Assembly: GCF_000719285.1 (NCBI RefSeq)
Contig: NZ_JOFS01000058.1
Coordinates: forward strand, 1 to 26,272
DNA length: 26,272 bases
Reading direction: 5' to 3'
From: Streptomyces bicolor
GTDB lineage: Bacteria; Actinomycetota; Actinomycetes; Streptomycetales; Streptomycetaceae
Part shown: in pieces, positions 14,993-21,682 of the stretch
How the letters are laid out: each line of letters starts with the position of its first letter
Position numbering within the stretch: the stretch's first letter is position 1
Made by a program: the position numbers and the translations under genes
Notes under the pieces: model-generated
Seen by the model: only the letters and a program-made list of their open reading frames with translations
Database searches by the model: none
What the model was told of the DNA's origin: nothing

Positions 14993-15016
14993 ATCCACAG
15001 GTCTTGACGATTGCTC
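14993..15016 (-). repeat. Right terminal inverted repeat of the IS256-type element
   Basis: Complement of the left repeat, reading inward from 15016 as GAGCAATCGTCAAGACC. The aldo/keto reductase reading frame breaks exactly at its outer edge. Confidence 0.85.
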
Positions 15017-15338
15017 GGAGGTAGACCGGATGGCCGTGTGGAGCCCAGACGTCGGGCGCGGGGCGCACCATGCCTACCTTCGTGGCGATGAGCAGGTCAT
15101 CCGGGTACGGATACAAGGCGTGGCGGACAAGGAGTTCGGCTGTGTGCGGGCCGTAGGCGTCTGCTGTGTCGATATGCGTGATGCCGTAGGTGTGGACGGC
15201 TTGGCGTAGTACAGAGACCGCAGTCTCGAAGTCGTCGGGGTGACCCCACGTGCCGGGGCCTGTAAGACGCATGGTCCCAAAGCCGAGCCGGGAGACGTTC
15301 TTGCCCGCGATGGTGATGGTGCCTGCGGGAGGAGTCAT
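15017..15338 (-). pseudogene. Aldo/keto reductase, first 107 codons only
   Basis: The frame starts at the ATG at 15338 and shows the N-terminus of an aldo/keto reductase: VSRLGFGTMRLTG, THIDTADAYG (catalytic Asp57 and Tyr62) and LLIATKVG (catalytic Lys87). It runs into the right inverted repeat of the IS256-type element after HGHPVYLR. About 170 residues, including the catalytic His and the C-terminal NADPH-binding segment, are missing. They do not reappear beyond the left end of the element, so they were deleted. Its ATG overlaps the stop of the kinase gene by 4 bases (ATGA), making it the last visible member of the nucleotide-type operon. Confidence 0.85.
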
Positions 15339-15486
15339 ACCAGCGCCTCCTTCAGGCAGCGCCGAACGGCGAGGTCGACGGCGTGAGCATGGCTGTCGGG
15401 GTCGCTGGTCACTCGCTGGTGGGTAATCCCGTCATCGGCCAGGAGGCGGTGCACGTGCTGGTCGACGAGCTTCCGGTAGCGAGGGT
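15335..15486 (-). pseudogene. P-loop kinase-like gene, 3' part (split by IS3 element)
   Basis: This is the downstream part of the gene at 16788-17238. Without the IS and one GGT copy, the two parts join in frame as HDYDPRYRKLVDQHVHRLL and continue through about 50 codons to the TGA at 15335-15337. The joined length is 600 bases, giving 199 residues plus stop. The segment is helical, as expected for the C-terminus of small AAA/NadR-type kinases. Its stop overlaps the reductase start. Confidence 0.85.
15484..15486. repeat. Target-site duplication GGT, left copy
   Basis: GGT directly precedes the left inverted repeat and is repeated at 16788-16790 directly after the right one. Three-base duplications are typical of many IS3-family elements. 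Confidence 0.8.
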
Positions 15487-15518
15487 GGGACTGCTGCTTG
15501 ATCAGGTGACAGCGGGGT

Positions 15519-16409
15519 TTATGCAGCCAGGGCTGCGGGTGGGGTCATGATGGTCTCGTACTCGACAGGGGTCAATCTGGCCAGGCGTCTCTGCCGCCGT
15601 CTACGGTGGTAGGTGCGTTCGATCCAGGTCACGATCGCGATCCGCAACTCCTGGCGGGTGGCCCAGACTTGGCGGTCCAGGACGTTCTTCTGCAGCAGCG
15701 CGAAGAAGCTCTCCATGGCCGCGTTGTCGCCGGCCGCGCCAACCCGGCCCATCGAGCCGACCAGGTCGTTGCGGGCGAGAGCGGACACGAATTTCCGGGA
15801 CCGGAATTGCGAGCCGCGATCCGAATGCACAATGCACCCGGCTACCTGGCCACGGCGGGCGACCGCAGACTGAAGGGCCGTCACCGCGAGGCGGGACTTC
15901 ATCCGCGCGTCGATGGAGTAGCCCACGATCCGGCCCGAGAACACGTCCTTGACCGCACACAAGTAGACCTTGCCCTCGCGGGTGGAGTGCTCGGTGATGT
16001 CGGTCAGTCAGAGCCGGTTCGGTGCGTCGGCGCTGAAGTTCCGCCGCACCTTGTCGTCGTGGACCGGCGGCCCGGCCTTGGCGATCTTGCCGCGGCCTGC
16101 CCGCTTGCCGAAGATGCTCCACCAGCGGTTGTCCCGGCAGATCCGCCAGGCGGTCCGCTCGGCCATCGCCTCGCCCGCGGCGCGGGCCTCGTCGGCAAGG
16201 AAGCGGTGGCCGAACTCCGGGTCGTCGCGGTGGGCGTCGAACAGGGCGTTGGCCCGGTATGCATGGGCCAAGTCGGCGTCGGTGACCGGGGTGTTCAGCC
16301 ACCGGTAGTAGGGCTGGCGGGCCAGCCCGAGCACCCGGCACGTCACCGCCACCGGCACCCGATAAGGGGCACCGGGAGCGGCCAGCTCGCGGACGAGCGG
16401 GTACATCAT
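15519..16409 (-). pseudogene. IS3-family orfB transposase with an internal TGA
   Basis: The frame encodes the rve/DDE integrase part of IS3-type transposases: an N-terminal HTH_21 region (PYYRWLNTPVTDADLAHAYR), LTDITEHS with the first Asp, CIVHSDRGSQFRS with the second Asp, and NAAMESFFALLQKNVL with the Glu. It ends with the usual TPVEYE motif. A TGA at 16008-16010 interrupts the frame right before LTDITEH, where family members have Trp, so TGG to TGA is the likely change. The start ATG overlaps the orfA stop by 4 bases. Unless the stop is read through, this copy cannot make a functional transposase. Confidence 0.9.
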
Positions 16410-16720
16410 TTTGCGGGGAGGTTCGCCTGCGACAGGTAGGCCGCAGCAGCCCGCCTGAGCACCTCGTTCTCCTGCTCCAGCAGCCGGATTCGCTTGCGGG
16501 CCTCGGCCAGTTCGGCCGACTCACTCCTGGCAGGGCCCAGACCGCCGCCCGGGGCCGGCTCGCCGCGTTCCTCGGCCTCCGCGCGTCGGATCCACTTCGT
16601 CAACGAGGCCGGGTGAACGCCGAAATCGGCGGCGATCTGTTCCAGGGTGACGCCGGGCTCGCGGCTTCGTGCGACCCGCACGACGTCCTCGCGGAACTCC
16701 TTCGGATACGGCTTGGGCAT
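16406..16720 (-). CDS. IS3-family orfA (HTH transposase subunit)
   Basis: The 104-aa protein starts MPKPYPKEFREDVVRVAR and has the HTH_Tnp_1 helix-turn-helix TLEQIAADFGVHPASLTKWI, then an acidic/Pro linker and a leucine-zipper-like helix (RKRIRLLEQENEVLRRAAAAY). This is the standard orfA layout: end binding and dimerisation. It normally joins OrfB by -1 frameshifting; the overlap region has an AAAA run before the TGA, but I see no classical A6G heptamer. Confidence 0.92.
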   Translation of the reverse strand: MPKPYPKEFREDVVRVARSREPGVTLEQIAADFGVHPASLTKWIRRAEAEERGEPAPGGGLGPARSESAELAEARKRIRLLEQENEVLRRAAAAYLSQANLPAK

Positions 16721-16787
16721 TTCGACATCCTTCCAGCCCGCCTCTCAGCGAGCCAGATCAGGTGTCACCCAACCCTGCAGCAGTCCC

Positions 16788-17238
16788 GGTCGTAGTCGTG
16801 GCTGGTGTCGACGTCCACTTCCTCGTCGAGCACGGTCGCGAACAGCAGGTTGTACTTCGGCAGTTGCGTGGCGGCGAGCGCTAGCAGGCGTTCGCGCTCA
16901 AGGCGGGGCGCGGTCTCCCCGCGGAACTCCAGCGCGGCGTGCCAGTAGGCGAGGGCGTCGTACGAAGCCCGGTCGATAAGGACGACTTCCGCGCCCAGGG
17001 TGAGCGCGGCGATCTCGTCGGCGGCGCCCTGCGCGATGATCCACTCGGTGGACTCAGCGGTGTGGTTCTGCATCTTGGGCAGGCCGGCCTCCGCAGCCCG
17101 CTTGCCGAGCCGACCGGTGCGCGCCACGGTGAGGCCATGGCCGCGTAGCTCCATCTCGATGCGCTTCAGGAGCGTCGTCTTGCCGGTGGAGTGCGTGCCG
17201 AGCACGCCGATCCGGATGGGCTGGGAGGAGGTCACCAC
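16788..17238 (-). pseudogene. P-loop (NadR/AAA-type) kinase-like gene, 5' part, split by IS3 element
   Basis: The N-terminal 150 codons show the Walker A loop GVLGTHSTGKTTLL (residues 11-24), a VVLIDRASYDALAYW segment resembling the Walker B and lid of NadR-type ribosylnicotinamide or deoxynucleoside kinases, and LPKYNLLFATVLDEEVDVD. Insertion after HDYD appends a few IS-encoded residues and a stop. The intact gene would encode 199 residues. The start is GTG, at 17238 or the next codon, overlapping the exonuclease stop. A phosphotransfer role on a nucleoside or similar small molecule is inferred from family and neighbours. Confidence 0.85.
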
Positions 17239-17834
17239 AGAGTCGGGTCCTTTTCTGGTTCAGGGGCACCGGGCAGGCCGGGCGGCACAGCCGCAGCGAC
17301 CAGCTGGTCCCAGGTCTCGTATCGGGAGGCCATGGCGATGAGGAGCTGCGCCGTGGCGAAGGCGTCGAACGTGGCCCGGTGCCGCTGTGCGGGGGCCTCG
17401 CTCAGGTCCGGCTGCACGTGCTCGATGAGGGCGTCCAGGCTGTACTTGCTCAGGTCAGGGAACGTGGCCTTGGCGAGCCGAAGGGTGTCCAGCACCCCGG
17501 CGGGTGCCCAGGTCGGCAGGTGTGCGCTCAGGACGCGGTAGTCGGTGTGCGCGTTGTGCGCGCAGATCCACGCCGAGCTCATGAAGGCGTGCACCTGGCC
17601 CGCGATCTCTACCCATGCCGGCTTGTCGGCCAAGTCGTCGTTGGAAAGGCCGTGTACCCGGGTCGCGAAGGAGGTGACGGGGCGGTTGGGGCGCGTCAGC
17701 CACGCCTTCGCGGTGGTCTTGTCGGGGCGGCCGTCCCGGATGGGCAGGGCGGCTACCTCAACGAGGTCGGGCGGGGTGGTGCCGTTGCCTTCGACGTCGA
17801 CAACGAGCAGTGCGGGCCAGGTGCGGAAGATCAT
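17232..17834 (-). CDS. DEDDh 3'-5' exonuclease (DnaQ-like)
   Basis: The 200-aa protein has all DEDDh motifs: Exo I with Asp13 and Glu15 in VVDVEGNG, Exo II with Asp98 in NAHTDYRVL, and Exo III with His152 and Asp157 in RHRATFDA. HGLSNDDL matches the H-G-[IL] element of polymerase epsilon-type proofreaders. It is a single domain with no polymerase or helicase fusion. It removes nucleotides from 3' ends of DNA or RNA, or may act on small oligonucleotides as oligoribonucleases do. The ATG at 17834 overlaps the radical SAM stop (ATGA), and its own stop overlaps the kinase start, so it is embedded in the operon. Confidence 0.88.
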   Translation of the reverse strand: MIFRTWPALLVVDVEGNGTTPPDLVEVAALPIRDGRPDKTTAKAWLTRPNRPVTSFATRVHGLSNDDLADKPAWVEIAGQVHAFMSSAWICAHNAHTDYRVLSAHLPTWAPAGVLDTLRLAKATFPDLSKYSLDALIEHVQPDLSEAPAQRHRATFDAFATAQLLIAMASRYETWDQLVAAAVPPGLPGAPEPEKDPTLW

Positions 17835-19020
17835 TGGGTGTCGGGTCCGTTCTCCGCCTCCCAGCCGATGGGGGCTCGGCCGTGCTGGCGGTAGTGGTGG
17901 GGCTTGGCTCGGTCGTGGCACTGGTAGCCGAACCCGTGCTGTAGGTAGTAGCGGGGTGGCTCGTCCAGTCCCTCGACGACGATGGCACGGTCGTTGATCT
18001 CAACGGCGCCGATCGCGCGAGGCCTCGCGCTTCGCGGGTGACCTCTTCCAGCTCGGGTTTGACCCACGCCCCTGCGCACAGTGCGATCTGTTCGGGCGGG
18101 CAGATGTCGCACAGCTCCCGGATGCCGTAATGGCCGTTGTAGTCGGCCTCCCCGTGGGGGTAGGCAACCCCGCAGCTCGTCTTGCGGAACAAGGTCCCCC
18201 ACGGCGCGGCCCCGGTCACTCGCGCCGCATCAAAGGCGTCCAGGATCCGACGCTCGGCATGCTCCGGCATGATCTTCCGCCGGGCCGTGGAGTCGTACGG
18301 CATCGGCAGGCCGTGCTCTTCGTAGTACGCCGCCATCTGATCCCGGAAGAACAGACCGGTGAACACGGTGGCATGCGCGTGGAGGGACAGCTCGCGGGCT
18401 CGCTCGATGTGCTCGTCGGAGTCGTTGAGGCCCGGCACGATCGGCCGCCAGTACAGCAGGGTCTTGTACCGCTCCGCGTGCTCGAACAACATGCGCAGGC
18501 TGTCCGCCGCGATGGAGGAGTTCACCGGCTCGATGGCCGGGTTGTCGATGCCCGAGTGAGTGACCAGGACTGTCAGCCGCAAGTTCTGGAAGGAGTTGAG
18601 TACGGCGCAGTCCTCGGCGCTCACCCGCCACCGAGTGATGACCAGGACGTGGTTCGTCAGCCCCTTCTCGTCGAGCATCCGCAGTACGGCGAAGAGATGC
18701 GGCTTGACCACGGGCAGCATCGGGTCAGTGGCCCGGTTGAACAACTGGATGGGCGTCTTGTGGAGCCGGAAGTACCGGTGGCCGACGAGCGCGGCGACCG
18801 CGGCCTCATCGGTCATCAGTCGCTTCGGCGTCTTCATGGCGAAGTTGTCGAAGACGTGGCGGACGCAGTAGCCACACTCCAGCGGACAGCCGACGATGTG
18901 GTTCACCGAGAGGCCTGACTTGCGGTACTCGATCACGTCGGCGAGCTCGGGCTTCAACTCGCCGATCTGCTCGGCGGTCAGGAGCGGGAGCAGACGGCGA
19001 GGTACGGCGGGAGCGGTCAT
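17831..19020 (-). pseudogene. Radical SAM protein with a frameshift near its C-terminus
   Basis: The ATG at 19020 follows GGAGGATCCC. The protein contains SVNHIVGCPLECGYCVRHVF with a canonical CX3CX2C cluster motif (Cys45, 49, 52), then TPIQLFNRATDP, LTNHVLVITRWRV and LLYWRPIVPGLND, a core seen in spore-photoproduct-lyase-like and related actinobacterial radical SAM proteins. C-terminal cysteines (SCGVAYP, LCDICPPEQIALC) may hold another cluster. Near 18015-18030, within a GCG-rich stretch, the frame changes. The remaining 60 codons (AVEINDRAIVVEGLDEPP to WEAENGPDTQ) are read in another frame, whose TGA overlaps the exonuclease ATG. A sequencing error would look the same. The substrate is unknown; neighbours suggest nucleotides. 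Confidence 0.8.
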
Positions 19021-19043
19021 GGGATCCTCCGGGGCCGGGGTGG

Positions 19044-20096
19044 TCAGTGGTCGGCGTGGACGGGCTGGAGCGGTACGCCGGTTGGGGAGGTGAGCAGTTC
19101 GCGGCGGGCGGCGCCGAACCAGGTGCCGAAGTCACGGCGAGCGGCGTCCGGGTCGTCCGAGGTATGGACGAGGTTGTGCACGAGGCGCTTCTCGGCGAGC
19201 GCAGCCTCAAGGCTGTCGTTGCCGAAGTCGCCGCGGATCGTGCCGGCCGCGGCCCGGGTCGGGTCGAAGTGCCCGATCAACTGGCGCAGTAGGGCGTGAA
19301 TGCCGGGCTCCCCGTACGCGAGGGCCACGGTCACCGGCTTGCCCGCATACGCGTCGTCCAGGCACCGGGGGATGTTCCGGTCGGGGAACCAGTCGGCGTC
19401 CACCAGGAGATCCCAGTAGTGCACGTGGGCCTGCCACGGCTGCACGGTGACGTCGAGGCGGCTGGCAACGGTGACGCCAGCGGCGGCGATCCGCTCGAGT
19501 ACGGCGTCCACCAGGCCGCGTTGCACGGCATCCGGCTTGCACAGGATCACGGAGCAGCGGTCGAAGTCGGAGACCCGCAGCTTGCAGCCGGGCCCGTACC
19601 AGGTGCCGTACTCCCGGCGGGCTCCGGCCGGATCGTCCGAGGTGTGAACCAGGTTGCGGACAAGGCGCTTCTCCGCGCGCGCGGCGGCGATGCTGTCCTC
19701 GCCGAGTTCGCTGCGGATCGTGCCGGGCACCGCCAAGGTCGGGTCGGTGTGGCCGATGAGCTGCCGGAGCCGGGCATGGACGCCGGGTTCACCGTGCGCC
19801 AGGGCGACGGTGACTGTCTGGCCCTCATACGCGGCGTCGATGTAGGCGGGCAGGTCGCGCATGTCTCGGCGGCCGGTATCAGCGAGCAGATCCCGGTAGG
19901 CGACGTGCGCCTGCCACGGTTGGGCCACCAGGTCCATGCGGTCCGAGACAGCAATGCCCGCGTCGGAGATCATCCCCAGGATCCGGTGGACCAGGCCTCG
20001 GGCGACGGCGTCCGGCTTGCAGAGGATGACTGCCCGGCAGTCGAAGTCGACGCCCTTCACCACGGCGCCGCTCCTCGGCTTCCCGTTCCCGCTCAT
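19044..20096 (-). CDS. Tandem nucleoside-diphosphate-kinase-like protein
   Basis: The 350-aa protein contains two NDK domains, residues about 16-168 and 176-328, in the same register 160 residues apart. Each has ILCKPDAV with the phosphate-binding Lys, RQLIGHxDPT, a GTIR motif with the nucleotide-binding Arg, and NLVHTSDD with the catalytic His (His151 and His311). Both domains look competent. Ordinary bacterial NDKs are single domains of about 140 residues that form tetramers or hexamers. Inserts between the Lys motif and the Arg motif make each repeat longer. The ATG at 20096 overlaps the stop of the thymidylate-synthase-like gene (ATGA). It probably makes a triphosphate from the operon's nucleotide product. 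Confidence 0.88.
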   Translation of the reverse strand: MSGNGKPRSGAVVKGVDFDCRAVILCKPDAVARGLVHRILGMISDAGIAVSDRMDLVAQPWQAHVAYRDLLADTGRRDMRDLPAYIDAAYEGQTVTVALAHGEPGVHARLRQLIGHTDPTLAVPGTIRSELGEDSIAAARAEKRLVRNLVHTSDDPAGARREYGTWYGPGCKLRVSDFDRCSVILCKPDAVQRGLVDAVLERIAAAGVTVASRLDVTVQPWQAHVHYWDLLVDADWFPDRNIPRCLDDAYAGKPVTVALAYGEPGIHALLRQLIGHFDPTRAAAGTIRGDFGNDSLEAALAEKRLVHNLVHTSDDPDAARRDFGTWFGAARRELLTSPTGVPLQPVHADH

Positions 20097-20701
20097 CGCA
20101 GGCTCCCGTCCGGGGCGGCGGCGCAGGCCGACCACTTACGTTCCATGAGCCAGCGCAGGCCGGGATGGAGAGCGGCCAGGAGGTCCGGGTCGACGGCCGC
20201 AGTCTGGTCGTGCTGGATTTGCCGGTACAGCTCGAACAGCATGACCACCTGCTCCCAGTACGGGTCCAGGCCCAGGCCGCGGACGTGTTCGGCGTTGTAG
20301 CGGATCTGGTTCGTGCGCAACGCCTCTTCGTGCACCAGGACGTGCGCGATGGTCGCCCCCTCGGTGCTCTCCGGCATCGCCGGGAACGAGAAAGCTGGGG
20401 CCGCGGGACGGGAGTCTGCCTCGTCCAGGACGCGCTTGACGCGCTCGGCGTTGCGGTCGTTGACGTGGGCAGACCCGATGAAATGCGTGTACGTGCCGAG
20501 CTTGAGGCCGAGCTGGATGGCCGCGTACTCCTGGATCATCGTGAAGGAGAAGACGTCGGACAGCAGGCCGCAGTCGAGATCATTCGCGCGCATGTTGCAG
20601 ACCATGTGCAGCTGCCCGTCCCGCGGGAGCAGGTGCAGGCCGGCCAGGCAGGCGACGTCAGGGTTGTTTCGATCTGCGAGTTCCTTCGCCTTGAACCCCC
20701 T
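20093..20701 (-). pseudogene. Thymidylate-synthase-family protein, 5'-truncated
   Basis: About 200 codons match the C-terminal two thirds of the thymidylate synthase family. The catalytic Cys (codon 20648-20650) lies in NPDVACLAG. Exactly 20 residues later comes Arg166 (E. coli numbering) in NMRANDLDCGLLSDVFSF, then FIGSAHVND with His207. The alignment from 146 to 209 needs no gaps. Asn177, which reads the dUMP base, is Asp (codon 20555-20557), and Tyr209, which contacts the sugar 3'-OH, is Asn (20459-20461). Asp at 177 is typical of dCMP and CMP hydroxymethylases. No start codon lies near the beginning of the homology, so the N-terminal part is lost; an in-frame ATG at 20605 is after the Cys. 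Confidence 0.8.
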
Positions 20702-20725
20702 CGGCCCAACAGGGTTCGGGGGTTC
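20693..20725. repeat. Inverted repeat at the broken end of the synthase gene
   Basis: GAACCCCC (20693-20700) and GGGGGTTC (20718-20725) are perfect 8-base arms around 17 bases. It sits where homology to thymidylate synthase begins, so it may mark the recombination junction. Confidence 0.5.
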
Positions 20726-20801
20726 TCTGTGTTCTGGCCTTAACGACTGTGGCGCGGGGCTAGCCGAGGGAGCGGCTGCCCGTACGACCGCCGCATGTTC
20801 G

Positions 20802-21333
20802 TCAGCGCTCTCGCCGCGCTGGTTCCCACGAGGGCGGGGCGGCCGCGCATTTGGCGCGGGCCATGGCTGCCGCCTGCCGGGCCCTGACCTGCTCCCAGCG
20901 GTAGTCGCGGGCCCACGTCTGGGCGGTCACGTCCTCGTGCAGCTGCCGGTCGACCATCGCGCGGCGTTCCGCCTCGAGGCGTACGACATCGCGTCCTGAC
21001 GGGGGCCGTCACCGCACGGCGCTGGGCACGACGGTCGGCCTGCCGCTCTTCGCACCGCGGGCAGTCCCGGCGGAGTCGAGCAGCATGCGGTCGTCGCACA
21101 GCCGGTCGCCGTACTCCTGCCGTTGAGGCAGGCCCTTGCAGCCAGCCCACCGGGTCCTTGATTGGACCACGGAGGCGCAGCTGGTCGGCCAGGCGCCGGG
21201 CGAGCCGGTCGGCAAGGATCTGCGGGGCGTCTCTCCGGTCGAGGCTGACGGCGATCGACCAGGCGAGTTCGTTCGCGATCTCGGCGAAGGACTCCTTGTT
21301 GGGTGTCGGTAAGAGCTGCGTCACCAGCCGCAT
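20802..21333 (-). pseudogene. Streptomycete accessory protein gene with several frameshifts
   Basis: Pieces of one protein appear in sequence but in changing frames: MRLVTQLLPTPNKESFAEIA to IKDPVGWL from 21333; then GLPQRQEYGDRLCDDRMLLD in a second frame; then CPRCEERQADRRAQRRAV in a third; and finally ERRAMVDRQLHEDVTAQ with WEQVRARQAAAMARAK, ending at the TGA at 20802-20804. The order of these motifs, including the C-DDR and CPRCE cysteine pairs, is that of a protein I know from streptomycete plasmid-like or phage-like regions, whose function is not established. At least three indels have accumulated, so the gene is dead. I assign it with fair confidence as a decayed gene and without function. 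Confidence 0.6.
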
Positions 21334-21340
21334 ATGGTGA

Positions 21341-21682
21341 CCGACCGACCCCGTGAGCTGCGGATCAGGTGAAGGCAGGGCGGGTCCAAGTCTCGTGGTG
21401 TTTCACTTCGGGCGCCTCCATCCGGGGGGTACCGCCACCCACGGCCCGGAGTGGTGCCACTATCTCGCGGCCGGTTCCCCTAGGCAGGAACTGCGTGGCC
21501 GCGCGGCGGGCGCTGCCCGCCGACGCGCAGCACAACGTCTTGGACAAGGGCGTGGCCCGGCTCTCCCCGCGCCGCCACGCGAACCTCCACTGCCTGGCCG
21601 ATGCTTCCGCGCTTCCACCCCGTCCGGCGGCGCATCCACCTGGCAGTCGCTCCCGCACCAGCATGCCTGCACCCCTCATCTG
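21341..21682 (+). pseudogene. Probable Tn3-family transposase C-terminal remnant
   Basis: From about 21536, frame 3 reads LDKGVARLSPRRHANLHCL. After a one-base shift near 21596, another frame continues as GRCFRASTPSGG. Together they resemble the C-terminal end of Tn3-family TnpA proteins of actinobacteria (VARLSPLxHxNLNxLGRYxFxAS). The upstream part (from about 21341) may belong to the same gene but is not recognisable. No terminal repeat of Tn3 type was found. Confidence 0.45.

Larger units (their letters stand above)
13295..15016 (+). mobile_element. IS256-family insertion sequence with passenger gene, 1722 bp
   Basis: The element is bounded by 24-base inverted repeats that match at 22 positions, 13295-13318 and 14993-15016. 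Each starts GAGCAAT at the outer end and contains TCAAGACCTGTGGAT. Inside are an intact transposase gene and a coupled small gene. The 8-base flanks (cccgttca on the left, ggaggtag on the right) do not match, so no target duplication is visible. This implies a deletion or recombination next to the element after insertion. Confidence 0.85.
15487..16787 (-). mobile_element. IS3-family insertion sequence, 1301 bp
   Basis: The element has imperfect 25-base terminal inverted repeats (15487-15511 and 16763-16787). Both read GGGACTGCTGC, seven variable bases, then GGTGACA, matching at 20 of 25 positions. It carries orfA and orfB on the minus strand and is flanked by GGT on both sides. Removing it together with one GGT restores the kinase gene exactly. 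The insertion is therefore young, although orfB already has a nonsense codon. Confidence 0.92.

Noticed and set aside
15501..16764. ATCAGGTG at 15501-15508 and 16757-16764 as the IS3 target duplication
   Set aside because: Both copies fall inside the longer inverted repeats. The GGT duplication outside them restores the kinase frame exactly.
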